Source of the DNA: Scolanthus callimorphus
Taxonomy: Eukaryota > Cnidaria > Anthozoa > Actiniaria > Edwardsiidae
Assembly (NCBI GenBank): GCA_033964015.1
Contig: CM066917.1
Span: forward strand, 32,067,951 to 32,131,950
Length of the DNA stretch: 64,000 nucleotides
Direction of reading: 5' to 3'
The notes under the pieces were generated by a model. It did not search any database, was not told the origin of the DNA, and saw only the letters and a list, made by a program, of their open reading frames with translations. A program made the translations under genes and the position numbers. This document shows, piece by piece, positions 1 through 10,493 of the stretch; within the stretch, counting starts at the first letter, position 1; the number at the start of each line of letters is the position of its first letter.

Positions 1-32
1 TAGCCATGCATCATCTAAGCACGCATCATAAT

Positions 33-691
33 AGACGCTTTCGGGAAAAAATTGCATCATGGGTAATTAGGGCATTGGACCATAGCTCGAGTGGGTCAAG
101 GTGAGTGTCACGATTTGACAGTAGTCACACAACGTTTTCAAGTTTTTCGGCGAAAGGTGAGTTTCTGTTGAAAATGATTGTCTCCTTTGAATTAAGCAAC
201 TACTCATTCTGCTTTAGAAAGTTTTTGAAACCCATTTCAATGAAAAACAAGGAAGAATTAAGGGAAAATACAGCGCAAGCCGGCGAGCGTAAGCAGTCGT
301 GCGAAAAGCAAACAATGGCCGACCAAGCAAAGTTGACCTCAAGACAAACGACTTCCTTTGTATTTCACAAGTTATAACCAACACAGCTTGTTTCCTAAGC
401 CTATTGCTAACTGCCTGCAAGTTTTCAAGGACAATACGCTGCATCTTCATTTTTTCTGACCCGCGAATGATCGCAAAATCGTTTCAAGTACAATTACGGA
501 CATTTTGATAACAAGCCGAAAGCCATCCAAACAACGCGCCTGCCTGTTTTAAGCCTTCTTACATTGATTTTCAAACATTTACTACAAAATCTAGGTTCAC
601 GGTAGAGAGGAAATTTGTTTTTTAATTATTATGTCGCATTTCTGTTTTGGATGATGCATTTTTCCTACCCTTTTCATACTGTAACCAAAGC
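33..691 (+). repeat. Left terminal inverted repeat of the ISL2EU element
   Basis: This 659-bp sequence is repeated in inverted orientation at 8116-8774 with only scattered differences; one base differs near the CTCGAG at about 97 and a few near 596. Apparent small open frames inside it recur in the other arm because of the duplication and show no protein features. It probably carries the transposase binding sites and the promoter of the YqaJ gene. Confidence 0.9.
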
Positions 692-1010
692 TGAACTTTT
701 ACCTTTGATATAAAACGACACATTTCAATTCAAATAATTACCTTTGTTTGTTTTTGCACCAATTTAATGTCGGACCTTAATTGTAAGCCATTAAAAACTA
801 TGCATGTTTATTTCGTTTTGGAGAAATTGTTTTTACTTGAACACTTTAGCTTTTGTAGACTCTTTTCTGCATCGTTTGGAAGGGACTTACCCAGAATTTT
901 TGTTCTGTTTTTCTTGCATATTTTTCATCCGGTTTAGTTGTAGCAGGATCGAGCATAGTAGAAAATAGTGTTTACTTAAGCTTAATGATGTCATGCTCTT
1001 GATTTTTTAG

Positions 1011-2890
1011 ATGCAATTTGAAGACTTCCTTGAATGGTCGGCTGGCCAGCTACAATTTTACCTCACCCAAAGGGGGAAACCTATAAGTGGAACAAAAAAA
1101 GAGTTAGCTGCAAGAGCCCTTGTGGCTTTCGAAAATAAGGATCCTGTTGTGGACAGTGCTAAAGATTTAACAGAGAAACTAAGGAGGGAGTACAAGGAGT
1201 TGGTGGTGAAGCTGAATATATGTGATCCAATAGAAATAGAAGACAAGAACTGGAGTCAAGACCTTACAACATGGCCAACCATAAATCTTGGGCAAATTTT
1301 CACTACGTACTAGTTACTAAAGCATTTGACACTAACTACATTGGCCAGTACAAGGCCAGGAAGGCATACTCATACTTCAAGAGCTCCCATGTTCATCAGA
1401 TCCTAACCTACTCTCCACCTGACTCTGGCTTAGTTATTGTGAAATCATCTGTTACTCCCTCCATGAAAGTCTCTGCTAAACCTTGGGACCTTTGGATACT
1501 CTGTTCAAGCTCTGGTGTTATTTCTGCATACTGTTGCTGTACTGCTGGCTTCTCAAATTGTTGTAACCATATCATTGCTGTCCTGTACAAGCTGCAGTTT
1601 GCTGAGGAGAGAGGCTACACTAATCCATCCTGTACTGACATTCCATGTTCCTTCAATGACCGAAGTAATTTCCAAGTAAAACCAATGAAAGTTAAAGACA
1701 TGGACATTACAAAGCACAATATTTTGAATGAAGCTACACAACATTGCCGTTTGATGTATCCTGAGAAAACCAACTTTGATCCAAGAAAAGCTTCTATGCG
1801 CCAACAAACATCTGACACTATCTGTTCTTTTTTTACTCAACTCGAAACAGTTCAACCAAATGCTGTTGTGTCTCTGACAATCGAACCATCTGATACCAGT
1901 GATTGCCCTCCACCCATATCTGATATAGCTGATGCAGTTCAGAAGGGAAACAGAGACAATAATGAAGCAGACATGCTTAGTGAATTTATGGACAAAATGA
2001 CATTTAGTCAAAAACAATTAGACGAGCTCGAAAAATCAACTAAAGATCAAGCAAAGTGTGATACCTGGAAAAAGCAACGAGTAGGGCGCATTACAGCCTC
2101 AAATTTTGATGAGGTCCACAAAAAGGTTAATGCAATTAGCGCTTCAAGAGGTGCAACTAAGCCTCAAACAACACCTTTACTGTGCCGGCTTACTCAACAG
2201 AATAACCTTGATCATATTCCTGCTATCAGGTGGGGCAGAGACAATGAGCAAAAAGCTAGAGAAAGCTTTTTTAAAGAGGTTGGGCCAAACCATACCAAGC
2301 CCAAACTGAACATGTGTGGTTTGCGTGCAGTGTCCAATGCCCCGTTTCTGGCAGCAACTGCTGATAATATTTTCACTTGTTCTTGTTGTGGTAGAGTGTG
2401 TGTAGAATACAAATGCCCTCATAGCATCAGAAACAAGTCTGTGGAAGATGGTGGGGACAATTTGGATTTCTTACAGAGGATTGATGGACGGCTTGAGCTC
2501 AAGAATACACACAGATATTATACACAGGTCCAAGGACAAATGAAGGCATACAACTGTTCAAAGGCATATTTTGTTGTTTGGACACCCATAGGCAGTCCTT
2601 TTATTCAGTTGGTTAAATTTGATGAATCTTTCTGGAATGGTGTCTACAAAAATCTTATATTATTTTTTAAATTATACTTGGCTAAGGTATTGCTTGGCAT
2701 TCATGTTCTCCATTTTTGTCCTATGTGTGAGAAACGCATTTAAGATGCAAGGGAAATACCCCAACGCCAGCTTCAGAAGGAAAGCAGTGTCCACTGTGCT
2801 CAGTGTGATCAGTGGTACCATTGGCCATGTGTCAATGTGACCTCTCATGGTATCACTGACTGGGTATGTGCTCTTTGCAAGAGCACATAA
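1011..2890 (+). pseudogene. SAP-SWIM-YqaJ-PHD nuclease of the ISL2EU element
   Basis: This is the accessory nuclease of the transposon. In order I see: an N-terminal SAP-like helix-turn-helix (FLEWSAGQLQFYLTQRG, about residues 5-45); a SWIM-type zinc finger at about 1530-1585 (CCCTAGFSNCCNH); and a YqaJ/lambda-exonuclease core with RVGRITASNF, WGRDNEQKARESF, FLAATADNI, VEYKCP and YYTQVQGQM. A C-terminal PHD-type finger follows (CPMC, CAQC, HWPC, CALC) and ends at a TAA at 2888-2890. YqaJ nucleases resect DNA ends; the role in transposition is unproven. Two lesions are visible. A +/-1 frame change near 1300-1310 separates the SAP segment (1011-1313) from the rest. An in-frame TAA at 2741-2743 falls inside the PHD finger. 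The frame is otherwise open to 2888. No introns are evident. Confidence 0.8.
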
Positions 2891-3127
2891 CATTTTCACC
2901 AATTCAGTAGATATCCAATTCTGCAGGCTATTATCGGCTCCTGAAACTGAGGATATCCCAGCATATTCACTGTTCTGTATCATATGAACACATTGGTGTC
3001 AATCTCAGACATTTCTCAATAATTTCAGTTTTTATCCAACTGATTTGGTGAATACTTAAACAACTATTCCCCTCAGGATAGATGAACATAAGGCAGGATA
3101 TATACATTGATAGGGACATCTTGGTTT

Positions 3128-3234
3128 CCCTGCTAGCAGAAGCCTCTTTTCTTGTATTTCTCTTGGCTGGTGTTTGTAAGGACCAAACACTAGCCCAGCA
3201 AAATACAGAGAAAAGAAGCCTCTGCTAAGCAGGG
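3128..3234. mobile_element. Foldback MITE, CCCTGCTAGC family
   Basis: Inverted ends CCCTGCTAGCAGAAGCCTC and its near complement GCCTCTGCTAAGCAGGG close a 107-bp hairpin. The same termini occur at 29275, 29878, 30453, 31496 and 44766. It sits in the spacer between the two transposon genes. Confidence 0.65.
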
Positions 3235-3866
3235 AATGTCTCGGTATATCCACCACTATTCATCTGCCCTTTGGGCAATAGTCGTTAACTATTCATAGTA
3301 TGCATGATAATTCAGGAATGCCAACCCTTAGACTGAAAAATAATCTTGAGAATTTTTTTTTTAAGTAATCAAATCCACAAGAGGAGAAATATATATTATT
3401 GCAGTCTGATTGAATTTTTCCTGGGAGAAAAAGTAAAATCAGAAAAAACAGGATAGTTGATGTCCAAGTTACTTCAATAATCAGTATGTCATTTGTGATA
3501 TTTAATACATTCAGTGGAACTATTCTATTTTCTCAGTTTTGAGGGGCAAAGTTTCTTTAAATAATGTAAAGAAAATCATGATTAATCAATATTATATTTT
3601 GCATGTTCAAAATGCATTTTTTACAATAATGAAGCACAATTCAAATTTATTACATTTTTACAATCTCAGCAAAATTCTCAGTGTGAAAAGAATATTTATA
3701 TTGAACAGTCTCCTGGAGGTTCTTGAACTGTACAATAAAGAGTATATTTTAAAATTTGAGAGTTATAAATATATTATACAATTGAGTATAATTACTCAAG
3801 CGATGCCGACTTCATCTCGGTGACTATTTGCTGGCGAATATTACAATTACAATATGCAGATATCCT
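3235..3866. other. Non-coding AT-rich spacer of the ISL2EU element
   Basis: This stretch between the 3' ends of the convergent nuclease and transposase genes is rich in A and T. I see no protein similarity, RNA gene or repeat in it. Confidence 0.5.
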
Positions 3867-5125
3867 TTAAACAACTAAAGGGTTCTTCAAATTTGTCAAT
3901 GCAGCACATACAGTGATAATGTCATCTGCAACTGGGAGAAGACTAATTGGTAATTCATGTTTCAGAATCTGGTAGTCTTTAAGTCGTCCTATGGCCATTT
4001 CTACATAAATCCGTATGTTTGCAAACTTAGAGGTTTCTCTGACATCCTTTCCTGTCATCTGTATGTTGGTGTGGCATGAGGGAGGGATGGCCAGACGGCA
4101 TTGGTGAAATGCAAGCAGGTCTTCAATTTTGAAGCCACGGTCTGCCATGACCAAATCACCTGGTTGCAATAAGTTCAGGAACCCTGAATTCTGTGTAATG
4201 AAATTGTCACTTGCTCTTCCACCATATGAGTCAGATATGAAACTGAAACAACCATTAGGAGTAATGCCAACTAATACTTTAATAGTGCAGTGATGTTTAT
4301 ATTCAGACCAGAATAATGCTTGGAGGCCAAGACTTGAAGGGGTCTCAATATAGAGTTCAGTACAGTCCACAATTACTCTACATTTCTTATAGTATTTGCG
4401 GAAACTGTCTGGCAGATTTCTAGACACTTGAATTCTACTTGGCCAAGGTATTAGGAATTTTAGTTCTAATTTCATCAGACGGAGCCAGGAAAATATCACT
4501 GAACTGACCACTGAGGGACTCACTCTGAAAACTACAGCCAGATATTCTGTCAGCAGTCCTAGGCGGAGTCTCTGCATGGTTAAAAAGAATTCCTCTTCCA
4601 GACAAAGACGTCTGTTTCCATGGACCTCTATTCGGTTTCTTTCTTTCACATCTTTTTCCATTTTTTCTTTCCTTCCCAGTATCTCATGTTCAAAGCTTTC
4701 TCCTGAAGAAAACTGAACACATGTTTAAAGCAGGCAGTATTTGAAAGCCTGTAAATAGCCTAACATCAGAATCTCTCGTGAGCTCTTCAAATGTGACACA
4801 GGGCCCTCTGCAGAGGGGTTGACTCTCATTTTTCATAGGTGCAGGCTGGGCACTCCCAGAAACTTGATTAGACTCTAGCAGTTGTCGTTCCAGTTTTCTT
4901 CGTTTAACAGGTGACTTTTTAATGTCATCACTTTTCCTCAAGTACAGGGTCGGGTTTGGGGATTCATTAGTGGGTTTCCCATAGAGAAAATGATTAGAAC
5001 AGACCACTTGGAAATCGGTTGCTTGGAAATTTTTTCTTCCTAAACTGACTTGACTCTCCCATATCACCCGCTTTTCATCATCTTTAGTCATGGAATGGAA
5101 TTTCAGCTCTTCAACATGGCCCCTC

Positions 5126-6144
5126 TTCTTAATATTCTCTGGATACCTGCTGTCGTTCTCTGCATAGAAATTCGTAAACCCCGCGCAAAACCGTTTATCG
5201 TTGTGACATGGTATCGGCCACCTAATTCCCTAGTAGAAGTTTTCAGACCATTTGAAACTCTACTGAGTAAACTTGATTCCATGGATACTGAGTATTTTAT
5301 ACTCGGAGATTTGAACTGTAATATGGACGCTCCCGGTGACAACGATACACGTAACTTAACGAGTATAACTGATGTGTATGGTCTCCAACAACTCATCAAG
5401 GAACCTACTAGAATTACTGAAAAATCTGCAACTTTGATTGATTTAATTTTCACTAACTGCCCGGATAAAATTGTGTGCTCTGGTGTCCGCCATATTGGCA
5501 TCAGTGACCATAGTATAGTTTTCGCATACAGAAAATTATCTATAAATGGCTTTGATAAGGGTCATACTAGCATAACTTATAGAAATTTTCGAAATTTTAA
5601 TCGCGACAATTTTCGTCGAGACGTTGAAACCCAAAATTGGGATTCTCTAAATAACCTTAGGTCTGACCCAGACCGCATGTGGCTCGCGTGGAAGGAGACT
5701 TTTTCTGCCATTGTCAATAAACATGCTCCACTGAGAACCTCGCGTGTCCGTTCGCGTAGTTCTCCGTGGATCACGTCAGAGCTAAAGGATATTATGCATA
5801 ATAGAGATATTTTGAAAATTAGGGCGATTAGAACAAAAGACCCAGATGATTGGGCACAATTCAAAACACAAAGAAACAAAGTAAACAAAGAAATTAAGTT
5901 AGCCAAGCAACTATATTATCAAAACACCTTAAACAAGTACCAGGGTGATTCAAAGAAAACGTGGCAGACAATAAATGAAATAACTTCCAGGAAATCTGGT
6001 AGAACGTCTGTGAAAGAACTTAAAGTGAATGGGCAGTCAATAACAAACCAATTGAATTGGCAGACGAATTCAATAACCACTTTGCCACCATTGGCCCAAA
6101 ACTTGCGAGTGATATCCCTGCGCAAAGTAAAAATAGCCATTTAG
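5126..6144 (+). pseudogene. LINE endonuclease domain, C-terminal part
   Basis: The frame shows AP-endonuclease-like motifs of CR1/L2 LINEs: VTWYRPPNS, ILGDLNCNM, the DLIFTN block, and GISDHSIV carrying the catalytic SDH. The N-terminal catalytic residues are absent because the element is 5' truncated. A linker leading to the reverse transcriptase follows. Near 6040-6060 the conserved ELADEFNNHF segment moves to another frame, so the polyprotein is broken by one base here. Confidence 0.75.
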
Positions 6145-7693
6145 ACTTTCTTACTGGCACAAACAAAAGGTTTCAGTTCTGCCAAGTCACTTCAAATCAT
6201 GTTCTCTCACTATTAAACAAACTAAATAAGTCAAAGGCCACTGGCCTTGACAAGATATCAGCTAGACTCATTCGTGAGTGCGCTGATCTTATTTGCACTT
6301 CACTCTGTAATATATTCAACCAGTCTCTCAGTCTCGGTATATTCCCTGACGACTGGAAAAGTGCCCGGGTAACACCATTATTCAAGCAAGGAAATCGTGA
6401 TGACATGAACAATTATCGCCCAATATCAGTGGTCTCAGTTATAGCCAAGGTCTTTGAAAGGATAGTTTATGACCAAATATATGCCTATTTGATTGAAAAT
6501 GACATAATTTGTAAATACCAATCAGGTTTTCGCAGTCTCCATTCGACCGTCACGGCTCTTCTTGAGGCCACAGATAGTGGGCGTATAACATTGACAAAGG
6601 AAAAGTAAACGCTGTTGTTTTCCTAGATTTGAAAAAAGCGTTCGATACTGTTAATCACGATGTCCTTCTATCAAAACTAGACAATTATGGCATACAAGAT
6701 ATTGCCCATAACTGGTTCAAGTCGTATTTAGACAAACGCACACAAAAATGTTCCATTAATGGCTCACTCTCAAACCTGCCTATTAAGCTGTGGAGTTCCA
6801 CAGGGTACAATTTAGGGCCATTATTATTTTTACTGTACATTAATGACTTGCCAAACTGTTTGGATAATTGTCAACCACGAATGTATGCTGACGACACTCA
6901 TTTGACGTATGCGGGTTCCTGTGCCGACAATATTCAATCATGCCTAAACAAAGACTTGGCAAATGTCAACAATTGGCTAATAGCAAACAAACTAACTCTA
7001 AATGCGACTAAAACCGAGTTTATGTTGATTGGGTCAAGGCAGAGGCTATGCACGTTTACAAATCTTCCCCAGCCAGAGATAAATGGCGCGCAAATTGATC
7101 TAGTGACAAAAGCAAAATCACTAGGAGTGGTTATCGATGAGAATCTCAATTGGTGCGAACATATAGATAAATTAACCAAGAAAATTGCATCTGGTATTGG
7201 GGCAATCAAACGAGTGAGGCACCTTGTTCCTCAGACGACTATGCATAATATTTTTCGTGCGCTTGTACAGCCACACTTTGATTACTGCAATGTCGTCTGG
7301 GGAAACTGTGGTGTTACACTCCATGATAAACTACAAAAGCTTCAAAATAGAGCAGCTCGTGTCTTGACCCACTCAAGCTATGATGCCAGTGCTAGCGAAC
7401 TTTTTGAATATTTGGAATGGAAAAATCTAAGCTCCCAACAACAGATTGCGCGAGCAACAATGGTTTATAAATGTTTGCATGGACTGGCACCTGGCTATCT
7501 TTCCAGCAAATTTACGACCCGAGAATCGATATATTCCCTAAGAGACTCGGACAACAAAGTCAACGTTCCACTACCGCGAACCAATTATTATAAAAACAGC
7601 TTCAGCTATAGCGGTGCTATCACATGGAACAGTCTTCCTAGCGAAACAAGACAAGCCGAGTCTCTTAGGAAATTTAAATCATGTATTAAATAG
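6057..7693 (+). pseudogene. LINE reverse transcriptase
   Basis: The reverse transcriptase copies LINE RNA at the nicked target. Visible blocks are STVTALLEATD, FLDLKKAFDTVNHDVLL (motif A), STGYNLGPLLFLLYINDL (degenerate at the usual GVPQGS), MYADDTHL (motif C, catalytic ADD) and SLGVVIDENLNW. The C-terminal thumb region ends in TWNSLP and FKSCIK just before TAG at 7691-7693. One frame shift near 6580-6610 separates the first palm segment (6057-6608) from the rest (6629-7693). Length fits the C-terminal two-thirds of a CR1/L2-like ORF2. Confidence 0.8.
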
Positions 7694-8115
7694 GGCACGG
7701 CATTCATGGAAAGCAGCTCGGGGAGGGTAGGGTGGGTAGGGTAACTAGCGTAGATAAGGGTAGTGTATTATATTTTATTATTTCTATATTATTATAATTG
7801 AGCTGATGAATTTTTACCGTGGATAAATAATAAATAAAGAAAAAAAAGAAAGAAAAGTGCAGGGGCCAACACAACATCTGTTGTGCGGCATGACACTTCG
7901 AAAATAATACTCCAAACTGCGAATCGACAAAAAATGAAAATGCATATTTAATGACTTAATAATTATAATGAACTGATATTGAATATCAATACATTGGTTG
8001 GTAAAAACAAAGGTATTTGCAGTGAAATGTGTCGATTTATCAAACGTAAAAAAAGCTAAATTATTCACGGGAAAAGCGACATAATTGAAACATGTTGCTT
8101 ATCGTCACGCTGTCC

Positions 8116-8774
8116 GCTTTGGTTACAGTATGAAAAGGGTACGAAAAATGCATCATCCAAAACAGAAATGCGACATAATAATTAAAAAACAAATTTCCTC
8201 TCTACCGTGGAACTAGATTTTGTAGTAAATGTTTGAAAATCAATGTAAGAAGGCTTAAAACAGGCAGGCGCGTTGTTTGGATGGCTTTCGGCTTGTTATC
8301 AAAATGTCCGTAATTGTACTTGAAACGATTTTGCGATCATTCGCGGGTCAGAAAAAATGAAGATGCAGCGTATTGTCCTTGAAAACTTGCAGGCAGTTAG
8401 CAATAGGCTTAGGAAACAAGCTGTGTTGGTTATAACTTGTGAAATACAAAGGAAGTCGTTTGTCTTGAGGTCAACTTTGCTTGGTCGGCCATTGTTTGCT
8501 TTTCGCACGACTGCTTACGCTCGCCGGCTTGCGCTGTATTTTCCCTTAATTCTTCCTTGTTTTTCATTGAAATGGGTTTCAAAAACTTTCTAAAGCAGAA
8601 TGAGTAGTTGCTTAATTCAAAGGAGACAATCATTTTCAACAGAAACTCACCTTTCGCCGAAAAACTTGAAAACGATGTGTGACTACTGTCAAATCGTGAC
8701 ACTCACCTTGACCCACTCGAGCTACGGTCCAATGCCCTAATTACCCATGATGCAATTTTTTCCCGAAAGCGTCT
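8116..8774 (-). repeat. Right terminal inverted repeat of the ISL2EU element
   Basis: This is the inverted partner of 33-691. It ends GCGTCT followed by the AT target duplicate at 8775-8776. The transposase gene starts about 225 bp inside this arm, so the arm may supply its promoter. Confidence 0.9.
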
Positions 8775-8776
8775 AT

Positions 8777-10493
8777 GAAGACGCGCTTTTTGTCGTATTT
8801 TCTAACAATTTGGCAAACCAAACTATACTGAAAACACTTAGTGGCATTTTGTTTACTACTTTGAAACATGTTTTGCGCATAAATTGCTGCGATTTAGGTG
8901 CGAATGATCATTTCCAGCTAAGAAGCATGGTTCATTGATACATACACCTTGACATACTACGTCAAGTGGAGATGCGCAGCTCAGTACCGGGCGTTCTAAA
9001 GGAGTTTCCTGTGCTGGGATATGACCTGCGAGGAAGCGCGAGGGCTGGGGTGACGTCACATGTCATACCTAACCACAGGGAGCACGCCCATAACGCTACG
9101 GACTATAAAAAAACGCCCATACCTGCCAGCTTGCTGGCCTATGACGTCATAATATATTAAGGAACATTTTGACATTAGCAATTCGTTTCCGAATCTTTGA
9201 TTCAAAACATAGAACATAGAATATGATAATTGTGTCAAATACGCTTCATCAGCCTAAGTATTGATTTTCGATTCCGCTCCCATTTTTTTGAAACGACAAT
9301 TGGTTTAAAACTTTCCCGCGCATTGGTCTTTTCTTTGTCGACTTCATCCTTTTTTTCGTCGGGATGAAGTATTGTTATTTTCCCCCTCGGTTCTTCCATG
9401 CACGTGCAAATAGGAGGTACGTCGATCCAGCTCCGTCTTGGATATATGTCCAAAACAGACCTTTTTCCCGCTTGTTGTTTGCGGTATTCTTCTATGACGT
9501 CAATGGCATGCCTACAGGAAGGCTTGTGTTTGATTTGCGGCGACTCAGTTGAACACGGAAAATCACTACGGTACGATCGACTTCGGGGTCGTGCAGTGCT
9601 TTCTTCCTAAACAAAAGATCGAAAACAGGAAAATATAAAGGACAAATTCGAAAGAAAGTAAGAAAGTTTAGTTTTAGTCTCTATGCATGTCTTGTGGTGT
9701 CAATAACCGCCAGATGTTGGCTCAGGCTCGCCGAGTCTGTAAGAGCACGAGTAGCTGTAGATGAGCGATGTGAAATATGAGTGATGTGAAATATGGCAAA
9801 AAAAACGCCCGCGTTCGTGCCCCAGTGCACCTTCAGCTCTGACTCGTGCCCAGTCGTCTCTATAGCGCGCGCGTGCTTTTCTTTTTCTTTAGAGACGACT
9901 AGGGACGAGTCAGCCTTCAGCTACTTGGGACAATATTTCATTTGGAAAATACCAGATTATTTGCTATTTATCTTGGTACCCATCAAATCTAGCCTTGTAT
10001 TTGTGTGAAAAAAGTCGTCGCCGCACGACTGAGAACAAAAAGATTGCCAAAAAAGCCTTACAACTTTTTGAGTGCAACACTCCCTGCGGGAAAGGTTATT
10101 CTACTTACGTCAAATTTAATTTCACTCCACTTAAAATGATCATGTAGGATTCCCTTGAGAGTGAGTAACCCTCCTATCCCGAGAAGTATGGCAGCGCTCA
10201 CGTTTTCCAAATTTTCCGCTCCGAAAAGAAAACCGGAGATCTCATTGCATCGGCTTTGTCTGCTAAAATAACAATTGCAAGACTGCGCATCAAGATACCG
10301 AAATGGTTTATCTATAATGACAAGAAAAACATTGACAAGAAAAACATAACTACCTTCTCTTTTTCCTCATCTCTGAGACATTTTCCCGTTGTTTGTTTAC
10401 GTAACAAAATGCTTCTGGGTAATTTCGTGCGCTCACCACAGGAATCCCGTGAAATGAAACCGCTGATCCTCTGCAGGCTCACCGTAATGGCCG
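8777..10493. other. Intergenic 5' flank of INTS8, no gene seen
   Basis: Short frames here have no recognisable motifs. A direct repeat of gatgtgaaatatg occurs at about 9767-9795. The last 120 bp before the INTS8 start contain a palindromic TTACGTAA-type element at about 10398 and are the likely promoter. No TATA box is convincing. Confidence 0.4.
9839..9913. repeat. Foldback hairpin, 24-bp arms
   Basis: Arms beginning CTGACTCGTGCCCAGTCGTC (9839-9862) and their near-perfect complement (9890-9913) surround a 27-nt loop containing GCGCGCGCG. This looks like a very short foldback MITE or a strong hairpin in the INTS8 upstream region. Confidence 0.6.

Larger units (their letters stand above)
5125..7855 (+). 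mobile_element. 5'-truncated LINE (CR1/L2-like clade) nested in the THAP exon
   Basis: A non-LTR retrotransposon fragment carries the end of an APE-type endonuclease and a full reverse transcriptase. It ends in an A-rich tail (about 7826-7855, taaataataaataaag). It lies opposite in strand to the transposase gene it interrupts, and the two THAP halves resume exactly at its borders. The 5' end is missing, as is typical of incomplete target-primed reverse transcription. I could not fix the exact target-site duplication. Clade assignment rests on motif style only. Confidence 0.8.
3867..7891 (-). pseudogene. THAP-DDE transposase of the ISL2EU element, split by a LINE
   Basis: The transposase cuts and joins the element ends in the nucleus. 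The THAP zinc-finger start lies at 7891-7855 (MPHNRCCVGPCT, the C-x-x-x-C half). The rest of THAP resumes on the other side of the LINE at about 5115-4960 (HSMTKDDEKR, then VVCSNHF). A basic linker follows, then a helix-turn-helix (RLRLGLLTEYLAVVFRVS) and a DDE_Tnp_4 nuclease core at 4661-3867. Catalytic acids are visible in VIVDCTEL (first D), LVMADRGF (second D) and the E of YVEMAIGRLKDY. Two frame shifts lie near 4705-4735 and 4660-4670; the frame between them encodes the conserved FLQEKALNMRYWEG. The LINE insertion alone would inactivate this copy. Confidence 0.8.
33..8774. mobile_element. ISL2EU-type DNA transposon, 8.7 kb, with nested LINE
   Basis: The unit is bounded by two inverted repeats of equal length (33-691 and 8116-8774). 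They begin AGACGC and end GCGTCT, and each side is flanked by the dinucleotide AT (31-32 and 8775-8776), a 2-bp target-site duplication. Inside lie a YqaJ-nuclease gene on + and a THAP plus DDE transposase gene on -. That gene pair, and as I recall the AT duplication, are the hallmark of eukaryotic ISL2EU (formerly IS4EU) elements. Without the later LINE insertion the element would be about 6 kb. Both genes carry frame breaks, so this copy is probably not autonomous, although some breaks may be assembly errors. The near-identity of the two TIRs points to a fairly recent insertion. Confidence 0.85.

Noticed and set aside
105..377. 90-residue frame duplicated at 8430-8702
   Set aside because: It is duplicated only because it lies in the terminal inverted repeats of the transposon. 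It has no domain features and changes freely.
5126..7693. Retrovirus or LTR element
   Set aside because: There is an APE-type endonuclease, no protease, integrase or LTR, and an A-rich 3' tail. It is a LINE.
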